A stretch of DNA of 64,000 nucleotides, from assembly GCA_964624825.1 (NCBI GenBank), contig CAZUYD010000002.1:1-64000 (forward strand), given 5' to 3'. This stretch comes from Enorma sp964624825 (lineage in GTDB: Bacteria > Actinomycetota > Coriobacteriia > Coriobacteriales > Coriobacteriaceae). Under the pieces are notes generated by a model that saw only the letters and a list, made by a program, of their open reading frames with translations, was not told the origin of the DNA and ran no database searches. The position numbers were made by a program, and so were the translations under genes. Below, in pieces: positions 35,976 to 44,280 of the stretch. Position 1 is the stretch's first letter; every line of letters starts with the position of its first letter.

Positions 35976-38795
35976 GTGTTTGGATGGTCAAAGGATCGAG
36001 GAAAACCCTCTAAGCAAGCAGGTGCTATAACAAATGCCGCCGCGAAACAGAGCCAACGAAGCAAGGTAAGCGCGCTGGTAAACGTGCTCTTTGCTTTTGT
36101 GCTTGTATTTTCTCTTTCGTTCCTGACGGCTGCTTATGCAGAAACAGACGGAACAGATACAAGTGACAACACGGCAACCACGCTTGCGGCGGATGACGCG
36201 GAGTACACGCTTACGTACAACTATAGAAATAATCAAAACCAAACCTCAAGCCGCGTCGCATCTCTTACTGTCATCATCGTTGATGAGAATGGCAATGCCA
36301 TCAGCAAAGGGCAGGTTGATACAAGCTTTAGCGGTAGTAGTTTGAGCTACACCCAGACAGGTACAAATAACAACAGCTCCAACAGCTATTACTCGCTCTC
36401 GTCGCTTGCGAGCAATTTCACAGTTACAGACTCAGAGGGTTCCACGCTCACCTTTATCGGTGCAAAGGTTGGCTACAGCAATTCCGGCTTTTCAAGAGCC
36501 ACTGATGCTGACTACATACGCTACAACGGTAGTAGCATGCAATATCGTACAGAGAGTTCGCAAGGCGGTGGTAACCAAAGCTGGTCGAGCTTCGGCAACT
36601 CGTGGGACACCATCTACCTCCAATACGGCGACCAGTCGAGCATCGTCAGCGGAATGAGCTTCGGCCACATCGACGTGAAGACGGACGCGGCTTATACAGG
36701 AGATGAGACGAGTCTAACCGTTACTAATATCACGCTCGTGCAGTATACGCGTGCTACTGATGGCCAATTAGTAACTGTACGGGGAAGCTTTCAAACTAAT
36801 GAGTGGCGCGGTAACGATCAAAATCTCCAAGGCCTAACCGGAGCGTCGACTGTCACCATCACGTTTACTCTGTCTGATGGCACGACCAGCACGACGTATA
36901 CCAGCACGATAACAGCGAGTACAACGTATCCTGAAGACACATACTATCCCGCAGACGGAGACTGCGCCTACAAACTGTATAACTATATCAACGGCACCAA
37001 CATTAGCGAAAGAGACTGGAACGCCACTTACGGGGACATCGATATCAGCGGCATGAGGGTGTTCTTGGTATCCGCTATCGTGTGCAATGGCTCTACCGTG
37101 TCGGGCGGTTCGGTGTCGGGTAATTACGGCCTCGACCTGGTGCTGAACGTTGCAACCCTGCTCGGCAGTGCTCCCAACTTTGACTTTGTGGTGGAAAAGA
37201 CGCTGAACGGCTCTACCTCTTTAACCGATGCCCAGTTCTCTTTCACGTTCCAGAAGGCGAGCGTAGATGAGAATGACACCTGGACGCTTGATTCCACAGC
37301 TACAGGTGACAATAAACAAGAATTGAAAACAGAAGAAGAAACGGCGACAGAAGAAGGAGCCACGTCCATCACCCAGACCATTGCTGGCGATCAGGTCACC
37401 TATTCCACCAGCAGCACGGAAGAGTCAACTACCTATTATTACATCCTTCAGGAAAATCAGGGGACTGCCGACGACGGCGTTACCTATGACGATACCGTTT
37501 ATGGCATTGCGGTTGTAGTTGAAACCACACGGACAAGTGGATCATCGAGTGGAGGAACGTCAAGCGCATACAACAGCTTTGAAACCAAAGTTGACAGCGT
37601 AACGGTTTATGAGCTGACGCTAAGCGACAATGGTACGTACACCCAGGACAAAGAAGTCACAATTAGCCAGAACAGCAGTGACGAGTACGTGTTCCCCTTC
37701 ACCAACTCCATCACCAAATCCGTCACCATCGGCGGCGACGGCGATGAGTACAGCATCGACGTGGCCAAGGTCCTCTCCGGCCGCGGCTGGCAGGAGGGCG
37801 ACTCCTTCGAGTTCACGCTGAGCGCCGAAGAGGGCACCCCGATGCCCGATGAGACCACGCTGACCATCTCCTACGGCGACGTTGACGAGGACGGCGACTA
37901 CACCGCCTCCTTCGGCGAGATCACCTACAAGAAGGCCGGCACCTACACCTACACCATCACCGAGGCCGTCCCTGACGGCGCAACGGACAACGGCGATGGC
38001 ACCCATACGCTCGATGGCGTGACCTACGACAACGCCACATACACCGTAACCGTGGTCGTTGAAAGCGACGGCAAGGGCAACCTCTCTGTTGAGTCGGTCA
38101 CCTACGAGGTCGACGACGAAACCAAGGACTCCGCGACCTTCACCAATGCCTATGCTGACGGCACCGTCACCATCGGCGGCGACGGCGATGAGTACAGCAT
38201 CGACGTGGCCAAGGTCCTCTCCGGCCGCGGCTGGCAGGAGGGCGACTCCTTCGAGTTCACGCTGAGCGCCGAAGAGGGCACCCCGATGCCCGATGAGACC
38301 ACGCTGACCATCTCCTACGGCGACGTTGACGAGGACGGCGACTACACCGCCTCCTTCGGCGAGATCACCTACAAGAAGGCCGGCACCTACACCTACACCA
38401 TCACCGAGGCCGTCCCTGACGGCGCAACGGACAACGGCGATGGCACCCATACGCTCGATGGCGTGACCTACGACAACGCCACATACACCGTAACCGTGGT
38501 CGTTGAAAGCGACGGCAAGGGCAACCTCTCTGTTGAGTCGGTCACCTACGAGGTCGACGACGAAACCAAGGACTCCGCGACCTTCACGAACGTCTACACC
38601 GCAAGCGATGAGGAGACGCCTGCGGACGATCCGACCGACGATTCAACTGATGGCGATTCAACCGATGACACGACGGAAACCAGCTCCAAGCTTCCCAGCA
38701 CGGGTGACACCACGGTGATGAGCGTAGCGATCGCCGGTTTGGTGGGCGTTGCTGCGGTGGCGGCGGGCGTGATCTTGAGGAAGCGCAGGGCGTAG
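35976..38795 (+). CDS. LPXTG-anchored pilin-like protein with three FctA/Spy0128-type domains
   Basis: Read from GTG 35976 (GAGAGG seven bases upstream) the protein has 939 residues; an ATG at 35931 lacks a binding site. A signal peptide ends near TAAYAE (about residue 51). A Ser/Thr/Asn-rich region of about 340 residues follows without recognised domain. Then come FctA-like pilin domains starting near 397, 582 and 730, each with a K in the first strand (VEKTL, VAKVL), an E in the YTITE strand and an N in the FTN end, the triad for Lys-Asn isopeptide bonds. The second and third are identical copies at DNA level. The sorting signal LPSTG is at 906-910, followed by a membrane segment and RKRRA. 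No sortase gene is adjacent. A pilus-shaft or adhesin role is likely. Confidence 0.87.
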   Translation: MFGWSKDRGKPSKQAGAITNAAAKQSQRSKVSALVNVLFAFVLVFSLSFLTAAYAETDGTDTSDNTATTLAADDAEYTLTYNYRNNQNQTSSRVASLTVIIVDENGNAISKGQVDTSFSGSSLSYTQTGTNNNSSNSYYSLSSLASNFTVTDSEGSTLTFIGAKVGYSNSGFSRATDADYIRYNGSSMQYRTESSQGGGNQSWSSFGNSWDTIYLQYGDQSSIVSGMSFGHIDVKTDAAYTGDETSLTVTNITLVQYTRATDGQLVTVRGSFQTNEWRGNDQNLQGLTGASTVTITFTLSDGTTSTTYTSTITASTTYPEDTYYPADGDCAYKLYNYINGTNISERDWNATYGDIDISGMRVFLVSAIVCNGSTVSGGSVSGNYGLDLVLNVATLLGSAPNFDFVVEKTLNGSTSLTDAQFSFTFQKASVDENDTWTLDSTATGDNKQELKTEEETATEEGATSITQTIAGDQVTYSTSSTEESTTYYYILQENQGTADDGVTYDDTVYGIAVVVETTRTSGSSSGGTSSAYNSFETKVDSVTVYELTLSDNGTYTQDKEVTISQNSSDEYVFPFTNSITKSVTIGGDGDEYSIDVAKVLSGRGWQEGDSFEFTLSAEEGTPMPDETTLTISYGDVDEDGDYTASFGEITYKKAGTYTYTITEAVPDGATDNGDGTHTLDGVTYDNATYTVTVVVESDGKGNLSVESVTYEVDDETKDSATFTNAYADGTVTIGGDGDEYSIDVAKVLSGRGWQEGDSFEFTLSAEEGTPMPDETTLTISYGDVDEDGDYTASFGEITYKKAGTYTYTITEAVPDGATDNGDGTHTLDGVTYDNATYTVTVVVESDGKGNLSVESVTYEVDDETKDSATFTNVYTASDEETPADDPTDDSTDGDSTDDTTETSSKLPSTGDTTVMSVAIAGLVGVAAVAAGVILRKRRA
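37720..38143. repeat. Copy 1 of a 424-bp perfect direct repeat inside the pilin gene
   Basis: Bases 37720-38143 reappear, apparently without change, at 38164-38587, a period of 444 bp (148 codons). Each copy encodes one full FctA-like domain. Confidence 0.93.
38164..38587. repeat. Copy 2 of the 424-bp direct repeat
   Basis: Identical to 37720-38143 as far as read by eye, including synonymous positions, which points to recent duplication or gene conversion. The copies diverge just after the TTCAC of the FTN codons. Confidence 0.93.
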
Positions 38796-38798
38796 TAT

Positions 38799-39119
38799 AT
38801 GGCCGGCGTATCCCTGAGAGGCATTCCCACCAAGCGTGGCGGCCGGCGGGCGTTTGTCCACGAGCGGGTGCTTGCGCTCATAGCGCGCGAGACCATGTCG
38901 TCCGGCTCGGTGACCTTCAGCAAGGCAGAGCTTGCCGCCCGTCTTGGTTGTTGCGATCGCACGCTCGACCGCGCGCTCTTGCAAATCAAGCGTGAGGGAC
39001 TTGTGGAAACCGGGCCTCGCTACACCGAGACGGGAGCCCAGCTGCCGAACTCCTATCGCGCAACGGAGCAAGGGTTGAAGGTTGCAGGCGATCTGTGGCC
39101 GTCGCGGCGCAAAGAGTGA
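38799..39119 (+). CDS. Small winged-helix DNA-binding protein
   Basis: The 106-residue protein has a helix-turn-helix near residues 36-70 (FSKAELAARLGCCDRTLDRA, LLQIKREGLVETGP) in which the second helix and wing are clear. The ATG comes three bases after the pilin stop, so it is almost certainly co-transcribed. No effector domain is present. A hairpin terminator follows. It may regulate the pilin gene, which is an inference from position. Confidence 0.72.
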   Translation: MAGVSLRGIPTKRGGRRAFVHERVLALIARETMSSGSVTFSKAELAARLGCCDRTLDRALLQIKREGLVETGPRYTETGAQLPNSYRATEQGLKVAGDLWPSRRKE

Positions 39120-39150
39120 TATGCCCGTGCCATAACCAGGCGTACTGTGT

Positions 39151-39187
39151 AAGCCGCTGCAGGCGAGATGCCCGCAGCGGCTTTTCT
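39151..39187 (+). terminator. Terminator after the pilin-HTH unit
   Basis: AAGCCGCTGC (39151-39160) pairs perfectly with GCAGCGGCTT (39174-39183), followed by TTCTC. It closes the pilin-HTH operon. Confidence 0.85.
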
Positions 39188-39422
39188 CATATCGCGCGTT
39201 CGCAGCTGCCGTGCAAGGCTGGTAATTGAGCGGGCGTGGGGGAGGGCAAGCGGGTACCGGCGGCGGTGGGTCGTGGCGAGACATACGTTGTATGAAGGTG
39301 AGTAAGCCTTAACAGATCGTCTCGTTATGGCCGTCTCGTTGCTCGCACCGCTTCTCGTGCACCGCCTTTGTACCTCGCGGTACCATTGATACGCACTATG
39401 AAGCATTCGCACAGGAGGAGTC
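39188..39422. promoter_or_regulatory. Upstream region of purE
   Basis: No gene and no purine riboswitch fold could be recognised in these 235 bases. The end carries AGGAGGAGTC, the ribosome binding site for purE. Confidence 0.3.
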
Positions 39423-39893
39423 ATGACAGACCGGAAGGAAACGCCGCTTGTTGGCATCATCATGGGTTCAAAGTCGGACATGCCAACCATGGAGGCATGC
39501 ACAGCAGAGCTTGAGGCTCTTGGCGTCCCATATGAGCTCATGATCGCGAGCGCCCACCGCACGCCGGCGACCGTTCACGAGTGGGCTGCATCCGCCGCCG
39601 ACCGCGGATTCAAGGTCATCATTGCAGCTGCGGGCAAGGCAGCGCACCTTGGTGGCGTCGTCGCTGCATATACGCCGCTTCCCGTCATCGGCGTGCCCAT
39701 GAAGACCAGCGATCTGGGCGGTCTCGACTCCTTGCTCTCTATGGTGCAGATGCCCTCGGGCGTACCTGTTGCCTGCGTGGCGATCAACGGCGCAAAGAAC
39801 GCCGCCATCTATGCGACGCAGATCCTCGGAGCGACCCTGCCCGAGTATCGCGATGCCATCGTTCGCCTTAAGCAGGAGATGGCAGAGGCGTAG
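39423..39893 (+). CDS. purE: N5-carboxyaminoimidazole ribonucleotide mutase (PurE)
   Basis: The 156-residue enzyme rearranges N5-CAIR to CAIR in purine synthesis. The start GIIMGSKSDMPTMEAC, SAHRTPATVHEW with the catalytic His, AAGKAAHLGGVVAA and VPVACVAINGAKNAA are family signatures. No purK is next to it; purB and purC lie 3 and 9 kb downstream on the same strand as separate units. Confidence 0.95.
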   Translation: MTDRKETPLVGIIMGSKSDMPTMEACTAELEALGVPYELMIASAHRTPATVHEWAASAADRGFKVIIAAAGKAAHLGGVVAAYTPLPVIGVPMKTSDLGGLDSLLSMVQMPSGVPVACVAINGAKNAAIYATQILGATLPEYRDAIVRLKQEMAEA

Positions 39894-40102
39894 CGAAAGC
39901 CGCTGGGAGCCGTGTTGCGTGCGGCCTATTTGCGCGGTCTTGTTGAGCGCTTCCCGGGCTGTGTCTAGGTAGCGGCAGCGTGAGCTAGGCCTGGTATTGT
40001 GGCTACCCGCAAGCGGGAAGTTGTAGCCCCGCGCCGCGCAACGTGGTGGCGCTATAGACCACGACCGTCTGCACGCGGGAGGTCGGCTACAACCCGTTAT
40101 GA
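39894..40102. other. Structured spacer after purE
   Basis: A 9-bp inverted repeat GTTGTAGCC (40020-40028) / GGCTACAAC (40085-40093) encloses GC-rich inner stems, and CCCGC-AA-GCGGG lies just upstream near 40007-40018. It could be a purE terminator, although no T-run follows. No gene is seen. Confidence 0.35.
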
Positions 40103-40126
40103 AAAAAGCTCCCGGAAACGGGAGCT
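40103..40126 (-). terminator. Terminator of tRNA-Gly
   Basis: On the minus strand AAGCTCCCG, loop TTTC, CGGGAGCTT is followed by a run of T (TTTTTTC). It lies 11 bases past the tRNA 3' end. Confidence 0.9.
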
Positions 40127-40136
40127 TGTTGTGTTA

Positions 40137-40211
40137 TGGAGCGGGCAACGGGACTCGAACCCGCGAGTGTCAGCTTGGGAAGCTGATGCCTTACCACTTG
40201 GCGATGCCCGC
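40137..40211 (-). tRNA. tRNA-Gly (CCC)
   Basis: Acceptor GCGGGCA pairs with TGCCCGC. The anticodon loop TTCCCAA gives CCC for glycine, the T-loop is GGTTCGAGTCC, discriminator U and an encoded CCA are present. It is 75 bases with CCA. Confidence 0.95.
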
Positions 40212-40298
40212 ATGAATCTTTGCCGGAACGACCGGCGCAGGGGATAGTATACCGTGTCCGTTTTCGCGGGACAAGGCATCGCTGCGGAAACGGGCGCG

Positions 40299-40373
40299 AT
40301 CCGCACGAAAACGGCTCACGCGGCGGTCGCCTCGACCCTGCCCATATAGCGTCGAGAACTCCGCACTCGTCAA
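40299..40373 (-). pseudogene. Tail remnant of a tyrosine recombinase gene
   Basis: On the minus strand the short TSAEFSTLY segment and the DNA behind it resemble the end of the larger integrase remnant at 41096-41700 (TSTEFSNRY; shared CGCGATCCGCACGAAAACGG in the plus strand). Only about 25 codons remain. It shows that a second integrase gene once ended here. Confidence 0.5.
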
Positions 40374-40389
40374 AAGTAGCGGGCATCAT

Positions 40390-40996
40390 CGGCTCCCATG
40401 AGGAGTACGTGAGGCAGAAGAAGTTCGACGTGAGCCATCTTGGATACGGAATCGAGCGAATGAACCGCTCCCAAGCGAGTCGCTACCCTCCTCTTCCTGA
40501 CTACGATCTCACCAACCCGGAGGAAGTAAAGCTTACTATTTTCGGGTGCGTTGTTGACGAGGGCTATACCAAGCTCCTCATGCAAAGTAGTTCCTTGCCG
40601 TTCGAAGACGTTTTGGCGCTCGACCGCGTACAAAAAGGTCGTCCGATTTCAGATGCGGCGCTTCGGCGTCTTCGCAACAAGAAACTGATTGAGAGTCGGA
40701 GACCCCATCTGCGCGTGGCGATGTCCGTGGCGAAGGTGACGGGAACCCAAGCGGGTTACCTCCAAGCGCGAGGGCAATCTGACGAATACTGCCGCGCTCT
40801 TATCACTGACTATCTGAGGAGAGAAGGTTTGGCGAGCCGGAGGCAAATCGACGCCGTTGTCTTTCCGGTGCTATCAACCGAGCTCACCGAGGAGCAGAAG
40901 CGGAACAAGGTCAAGAACCTCCTCGCCCAGCTGAGTCGCGAACAGGAGATTCACTACGAGTTCCAGGGTGACAAGCGGGGATGGCGCCTTGGATAA
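40390..40996 (+). pseudogene. 5'-truncated COG2865-type ATP-binding/transcriptional regulator gene
   Basis: The frame reads HLGYGIERMN, EGYTKLLMQSSSLPFEDVLALDR, VQKGRPISDAALRRLRNKKL and a final winged helix DYLRREGLASRRQIDAVV with LTEEQKRNKVKNLLAQLSRE. These match the C-terminal half of AlbA_2/COG2865 proteins, but the N-terminal Schlafen-like AlbA_2 domain is missing. An open frame continues upstream to 40220, but that part overlaps the integrase remnant and has no resemblance to the family. It is probably a decayed accessory gene, though the C-terminal part could still be translated. Confidence 0.6.
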
Positions 40997-41168
40997 TTAT
41001 CATCCGGTTTATCCGGCTTAATCCGGCTTTATCCGGTTATTTATCCCTAAAGTAATAGATAACTGCAGGTGAAACGTGGTTTTACATTCGTCAAATTATC
41101 CGGGATAGTCCCGGCGCGCATCTGCGCGGACGGTGCTCGGCGATCTTACAGAGGCTGAAAAAGCGGCG

Positions 41169-41700
41169 TTAAGGTTTCGAAGGAGCGCGCCTCGGAGTCT
41201 GCTTCGCGAACTCCTTGCTTGCAGGCATGAAAAACACAGCGGCACGCGATCCGCACGAAAACGGCACACGCGCGGCACCCGCCCCGCCCCTGTGCATGTA
41301 GCGGTTCGAGAACTCCGTGCTCGTCGACGGTATGTATCCGACGTGGAGATCGAAGGTGTACGACGGGGTCGCGTGCCCGAGGATGACCGAGATGGTCTTG
41401 ATATTCTCCCCGTAGGTGAGGTTGAGGGTGGCGAAGGTGTGCCTGAGCGCGTATGGCCTCGTGCCGTCGAATCCAGTCTTCTCGATGAACTTATGCCACT
41501 CGTTGATGAAAGAGCTATATGGCTTGATCGCATCAAGCTCAGCTACGACGGGCAGGTCGTCCACCGATCTGATGCCCATCTTCCTCAGCCTCCTTCGTTT
41601 CAGGTCGAGCCACTTGCCGACCGCTTCGGCGGTGTAGTCGTCAAGCGGAACGGTTCGACGCGACGTGCTCGTCTTCGTGTACTCCTCAACCTCGTTGCTG
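41169..41700 (-). pseudogene. Truncated tyrosine recombinase (integrase) C-terminal domain
   Basis: The minus-strand frame contains EYTKTSTSRRTVPLDD, YALRHTFATLNLTYGENIKT and ISVILGHATPSYTFDLHVGY, the R-x-x-H-T and LGH box and nucleophile region of phage-type integrases. The N-terminal arm- and core-binding domains are absent: homology stops near 41700, where a fragment of another gene begins on the other strand. It is the remnant of an integrated element. Confidence 0.72.
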
Positions 41701-41724
41701 TCGCGTCGCGCTGCCCCGGTGATG

Positions 41725-41886
41725 CGTGCCGAGGTCGTTTCCGCCATATCGCACGCGCTTCCTGAGGACATGGGAGACGAACAGAGGAAGAAGCATGTAA
41801 GCTACCCACTACAGGAGCTTCGCAAGGAACATCGCATTCGACCTGATGGCACGCGAGGGAACGCAAAGTGGGTGATAGACGAATAG
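41725..41886 (+). pseudogene. C-terminal fragment of a second COG2865-type gene
   Basis: The reading frame ending at 41886 contains ALPEDMGDEQRKKHVSYPLQ and ELRKEHRIRPDGTRGNAKW, parallel to LTEEQKRNKVKNLLAQLSRE and KRGWRLG at the end of the fragment at 40390-40996. Only about 50 codons survive. Together the pieces show repeated insertion and loss at this site. Confidence 0.5.
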
Positions 41887-41924
41887 ACTAGAAGATAGAC
41901 TAATAGTTCTCATTTCTAGTCTAT
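41883..41924. terminator. Inverted repeat after the second COG2865 fragment
   Basis: ATAGACTAGAA at 41883-41893 and TTCTAGTCTAT at 41914-41924 are perfect 11-base complements; the first overlaps the stop codon of the fragment. It resembles a terminator without a T-run. Confidence 0.45.
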
Positions 41925-42072
41925 GCAGCGAGTGCATGGTGCTGTATGTATGCGCTGCCCCGGGCGAATCGAGGCTCCTATTGTAGCGCCGACGCGGTTC
42001 CTAGATTTAGGTATCATGACGCTAAGTTCGTTTACATTGATGTGAACTATCAAAGTATAACTTTTCGGCCTC

Positions 42073-42281
42073 GTGGCCAAAAAAGCACGATAGGTTGCAT
42101 GGTTCGCCCCGCGCCGCGGGCCCCGGGCGGGGCGGGGCGCCCATCCGGGGGTCCCGGGGGGCTCCCGAGCCCCCCGGATGCCGCGTTCCCGGCCGACCGG
42201 CACGCCATGAAAGCCCGTTTTCGCCTCCCGGAGGCCTCCACGGCCTCTGATCCCTGCAACCTATCGCACCTTTTTGGCCAC
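42073..42281. mobile_element. 209-bp GC-rich element with 27-bp inverted repeats, MITE- or REP-like
   Basis: The ends GTGGCCAAAAA-AGCA-CGATAGGTTGCA (42073-42099) and its reverse partner (42255-42281, GTGGCCAAAAA-GGTG-CGATAGGTTGCA when read inwards) match at 24 of 27 positions. The interior is extremely GC-rich and includes the hairpin CCGGGGGGCTC-CC-GAGCCCCCCGG at 42154-42177. There is no gene in it. It could be a non-autonomous element or a large structured RNA/terminator; copies elsewhere would decide. Confidence 0.5.
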
Positions 42282-42636
42282 CGGCGCGGAAATTCGCGCG
42301 GATGGGGGGCGCCGCCCGCCCCCGGGAGGCGCCGCCGCGATGCCTGGAGAGCGGCGCGGCACGTTCCGAGGAGGTTTCCGCTGTTGCGCCGGAGACGATA
42401 TCTCATACCTGTCGGGCGAACCCTGGCACGCGCTCCAAAACACCAGCTTCGGGACATGCCATAAAGGCACGGCGGCACGCGAAGCGCACCCGTGCGGCAA
42501 GCGCACGGCTTTCGCACGGCATGTGTAGAAAAGGCGGGCTCGTGGAGTTGAATTGCCGGCGCGATGCATTCGCGTGGGCGGGTGTAGCTGCGGTAGAATC
42601 AACCAATACGCGACCGTTGCCAATGAAGGAGCCTGA
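42282..42636. promoter_or_regulatory. Structured upstream region of purB
   Basis: No credible gene. ACATGCC (42454-42460) and GGCATGT (42518-42524) enclose a perfect inner stem CCGTGCG-GCAAG-CGCACGG (42490-42508). A TAGAAT at 42594-42599 is a possible purB -10 without a good -35. GAAGGAG at 42626-42632 is the purB ribosome binding site. Confidence 0.4.
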
Positions 42637-43983
42637 ATGATTGATCGCTACACCCGCGCAGAGATGGGACACATCTTCTCCCTCGAGAACAAATACGCCA
42701 TCTGGCAGGAGATCGAGATACTCGCCTGCGAAGCGCAGGCAGAGCTGGGTACTATCGGCATTACGCGCGAAGAGGCGCGCTGGATCCGCGATCACGCCGC
42801 CTTTGACAAGGATGAGATCGACGCCATCGAAGCGGTGACCAACCACGACGTCATCGCGTTTCTCACCAACATGAGCGAGCACATCGACCGCGACGTACCG
42901 GAGGGCCAGCCCAAACCGAGCCGCTGGGTGCACTTCGGCATGACAAGCTCAGACTTAGGCGACACCGCGCTCTGCTACCAGCTCGTTCAAGCGACCGACA
43001 TCCTCATCGACGACGTGAAGAAGCTCGGCGAGATCTGTCTGCGCCGCGCCTTCGAGGAGCGTGATACGCTCTGCGTGGGTCGCACGCACGGCATCCACGC
43101 CGAACCCATGACCTTCGGTATGAAATTCGGCAGCTGGGCTTGGGAACTCAAGCGCGACCTCGATCGTTTGCGCGACGCCCGCGCAAACGTGGCGTTCGGC
43201 GCGATCTCGGGCGCGGTGGGCACCTACAGCTCCATCGACCCCTTTGTGGAGGAATACGTCTGCGAGCACCTGGGTCTTACGCACGACCCGCTTTCCACGC
43301 AGGTCATCAGCCGCGATCACCATGCCTATCTCGCAGGGGTGCTGGCAACCACCGCCGCAACCTGCGAACGCATTGCCACCGAGATCCGTAACCTGCAGAA
43401 GACCGATACGCTAGAGGTTGAGGAACCGTTTAAGAAGGGGCAGAAGGGCAGCTCCGCCATGCCCCATAAGCGCAACCCCATCACGGTCGAGAAGGTCTGC
43501 GGCCTTGCGCGCGTGGTGAAGGCGAACGCACAGGTCGCCTTCGACAACGTGGCGCTTTGGCATGAGCGCGACATAAGCCACAGCTCGGCGGAGCGCGTGG
43601 CGCAGGCCGACAGCTTCATCGCGCTCGACCACATGTTCCAATGCCTTGCGCGCATCGTTGACGGGCTCATCCTCTACCCGGAGCAGATGAAGGCAAACCT
43701 CAACAAGACGCGCGGCCTCATCTATTCGTCGAAGGTGCTGCTCGCGCTCGTCGAGACGGGCATCACGCGCGAAGAGGCGTATGCCATCGTGCAGGAGAAC
43801 GCGATGGCCACCTGGCGCGAGGTTCAGCAGTGCGAGGCGGGTACCACGTTCCGCGCAAAGCTCGAAGCAGACGCGCGCTGCACCGTGCCTGCGGAGCAGA
43901 TGGATAAGATCTTCGACCCGTGGGATTTCCTCACGCGCGTTGGCCGCGTGTTCGATCGGCTCGAGGGGCTCTCATTCGACTAA
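42637..43983 (+). CDS. purB: Adenylosuccinate lyase
   Basis: The 448-residue enzyme acts twice in purine synthesis, splitting SAICAR and adenylosuccinate. The fumarase/aspartase signature GSSAMPHKRNPI (about 269-280) carries the catalytic Ser loop. TSSDLGDTALCYQL, GRTHGIHAEPMTFGMKFGSW (catalytic His) and HERDISHSSAERV are further family motifs. Length is normal. Confidence 0.95.
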   Translation: MIDRYTRAEMGHIFSLENKYAIWQEIEILACEAQAELGTIGITREEARWIRDHAAFDKDEIDAIEAVTNHDVIAFLTNMSEHIDRDVPEGQPKPSRWVHFGMTSSDLGDTALCYQLVQATDILIDDVKKLGEICLRRAFEERDTLCVGRTHGIHAEPMTFGMKFGSWAWELKRDLDRLRDARANVAFGAISGAVGTYSSIDPFVEEYVCEHLGLTHDPLSTQVISRDHHAYLAGVLATTAATCERIATEIRNLQKTDTLEVEEPFKKGQKGSSAMPHKRNPITVEKVCGLARVVKANAQVAFDNVALWHERDISHSSAERVAQADSFIALDHMFQCLARIVDGLILYPEQMKANLNKTRGLIYSSKVLLALVETGITREEAYAIVQENAMATWREVQQCEAGTTFRAKLEADARCTVPAEQMDKIFDPWDFLTRVGRVFDRLEGLSFD

Positions 43984-44013
43984 GCTTGCGTTACGACATA
44001 TGAGAGGATCAAC

Positions 44014-44280
44014 ATGGTAGACATCGACTATACGCCGCGCGGCGTCTGCGCGAAAAACATTCATGTCGAGCTGAACGACACCGGGGACATCATCGAGCGC
44101 GTTGAGTTCAAGGGCGGCTGCAACGGCAACCTCAAGGCTGTTTCGAAGCTGGTGGCCGGACAGCCGGTCGAGCGCATCGTGGGTATCTTGCGCGGCAACA
44201 CATGCGGGCCTCGAAATACATCATGCGCAGACCAGCTGTGCTGCGCGCTCGACGCGGCGCAGGAGAAAGCGCGGTCATGA
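44014..44280 (+). CDS. TSCPD-domain protein (TIGR03905 type)
   Basis: The 88-residue protein has FKGGCNGNLKAVSKLVAGQP and CGPRNTSCADQLCCALDAA; the TSCPD domain is also found at the end of vitamin B12-dependent ribonucleotide reductases. Conserved Cys residues (CAKN, GGCNGN, NTCG, TSCADQLCC) suggest metal or thiol chemistry, but the function is not known. AGAGGATC precedes the ATG. Its stop overlaps the next start. Confidence 0.82.
   Translation: MVDIDYTPRGVCAKNIHVELNDTGDIIERVEFKGGCNGNLKAVSKLVAGQPVERIVGILRGNTCGPRNTSCADQLCCALDAAQEKARS

Noticed and set aside
37620..38450. Antisense repeat protein in the pilin gene
   Set aside because: Its repeats are simply the 424-bp duplication read backwards.
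39188..39422. Purine riboswitch before purE
   Set aside because: No P1-J-loop pattern or terminator/antiterminator pair was recognisable.
40137..40211. tRNA-Gly as attachment site of the decayed element
   Set aside because: Elements normally enter at the tRNA 3' end, but here the fragments lie on the 5' side and no copy of the tRNA end was found near 41.9 kb.
42050..42517. Minus-strand 155-codon frame over the GC-rich element
   Set aside because: Pro/Gly/Arg composition follows from the GC-rich repeats; no domain or ribosome binding site.
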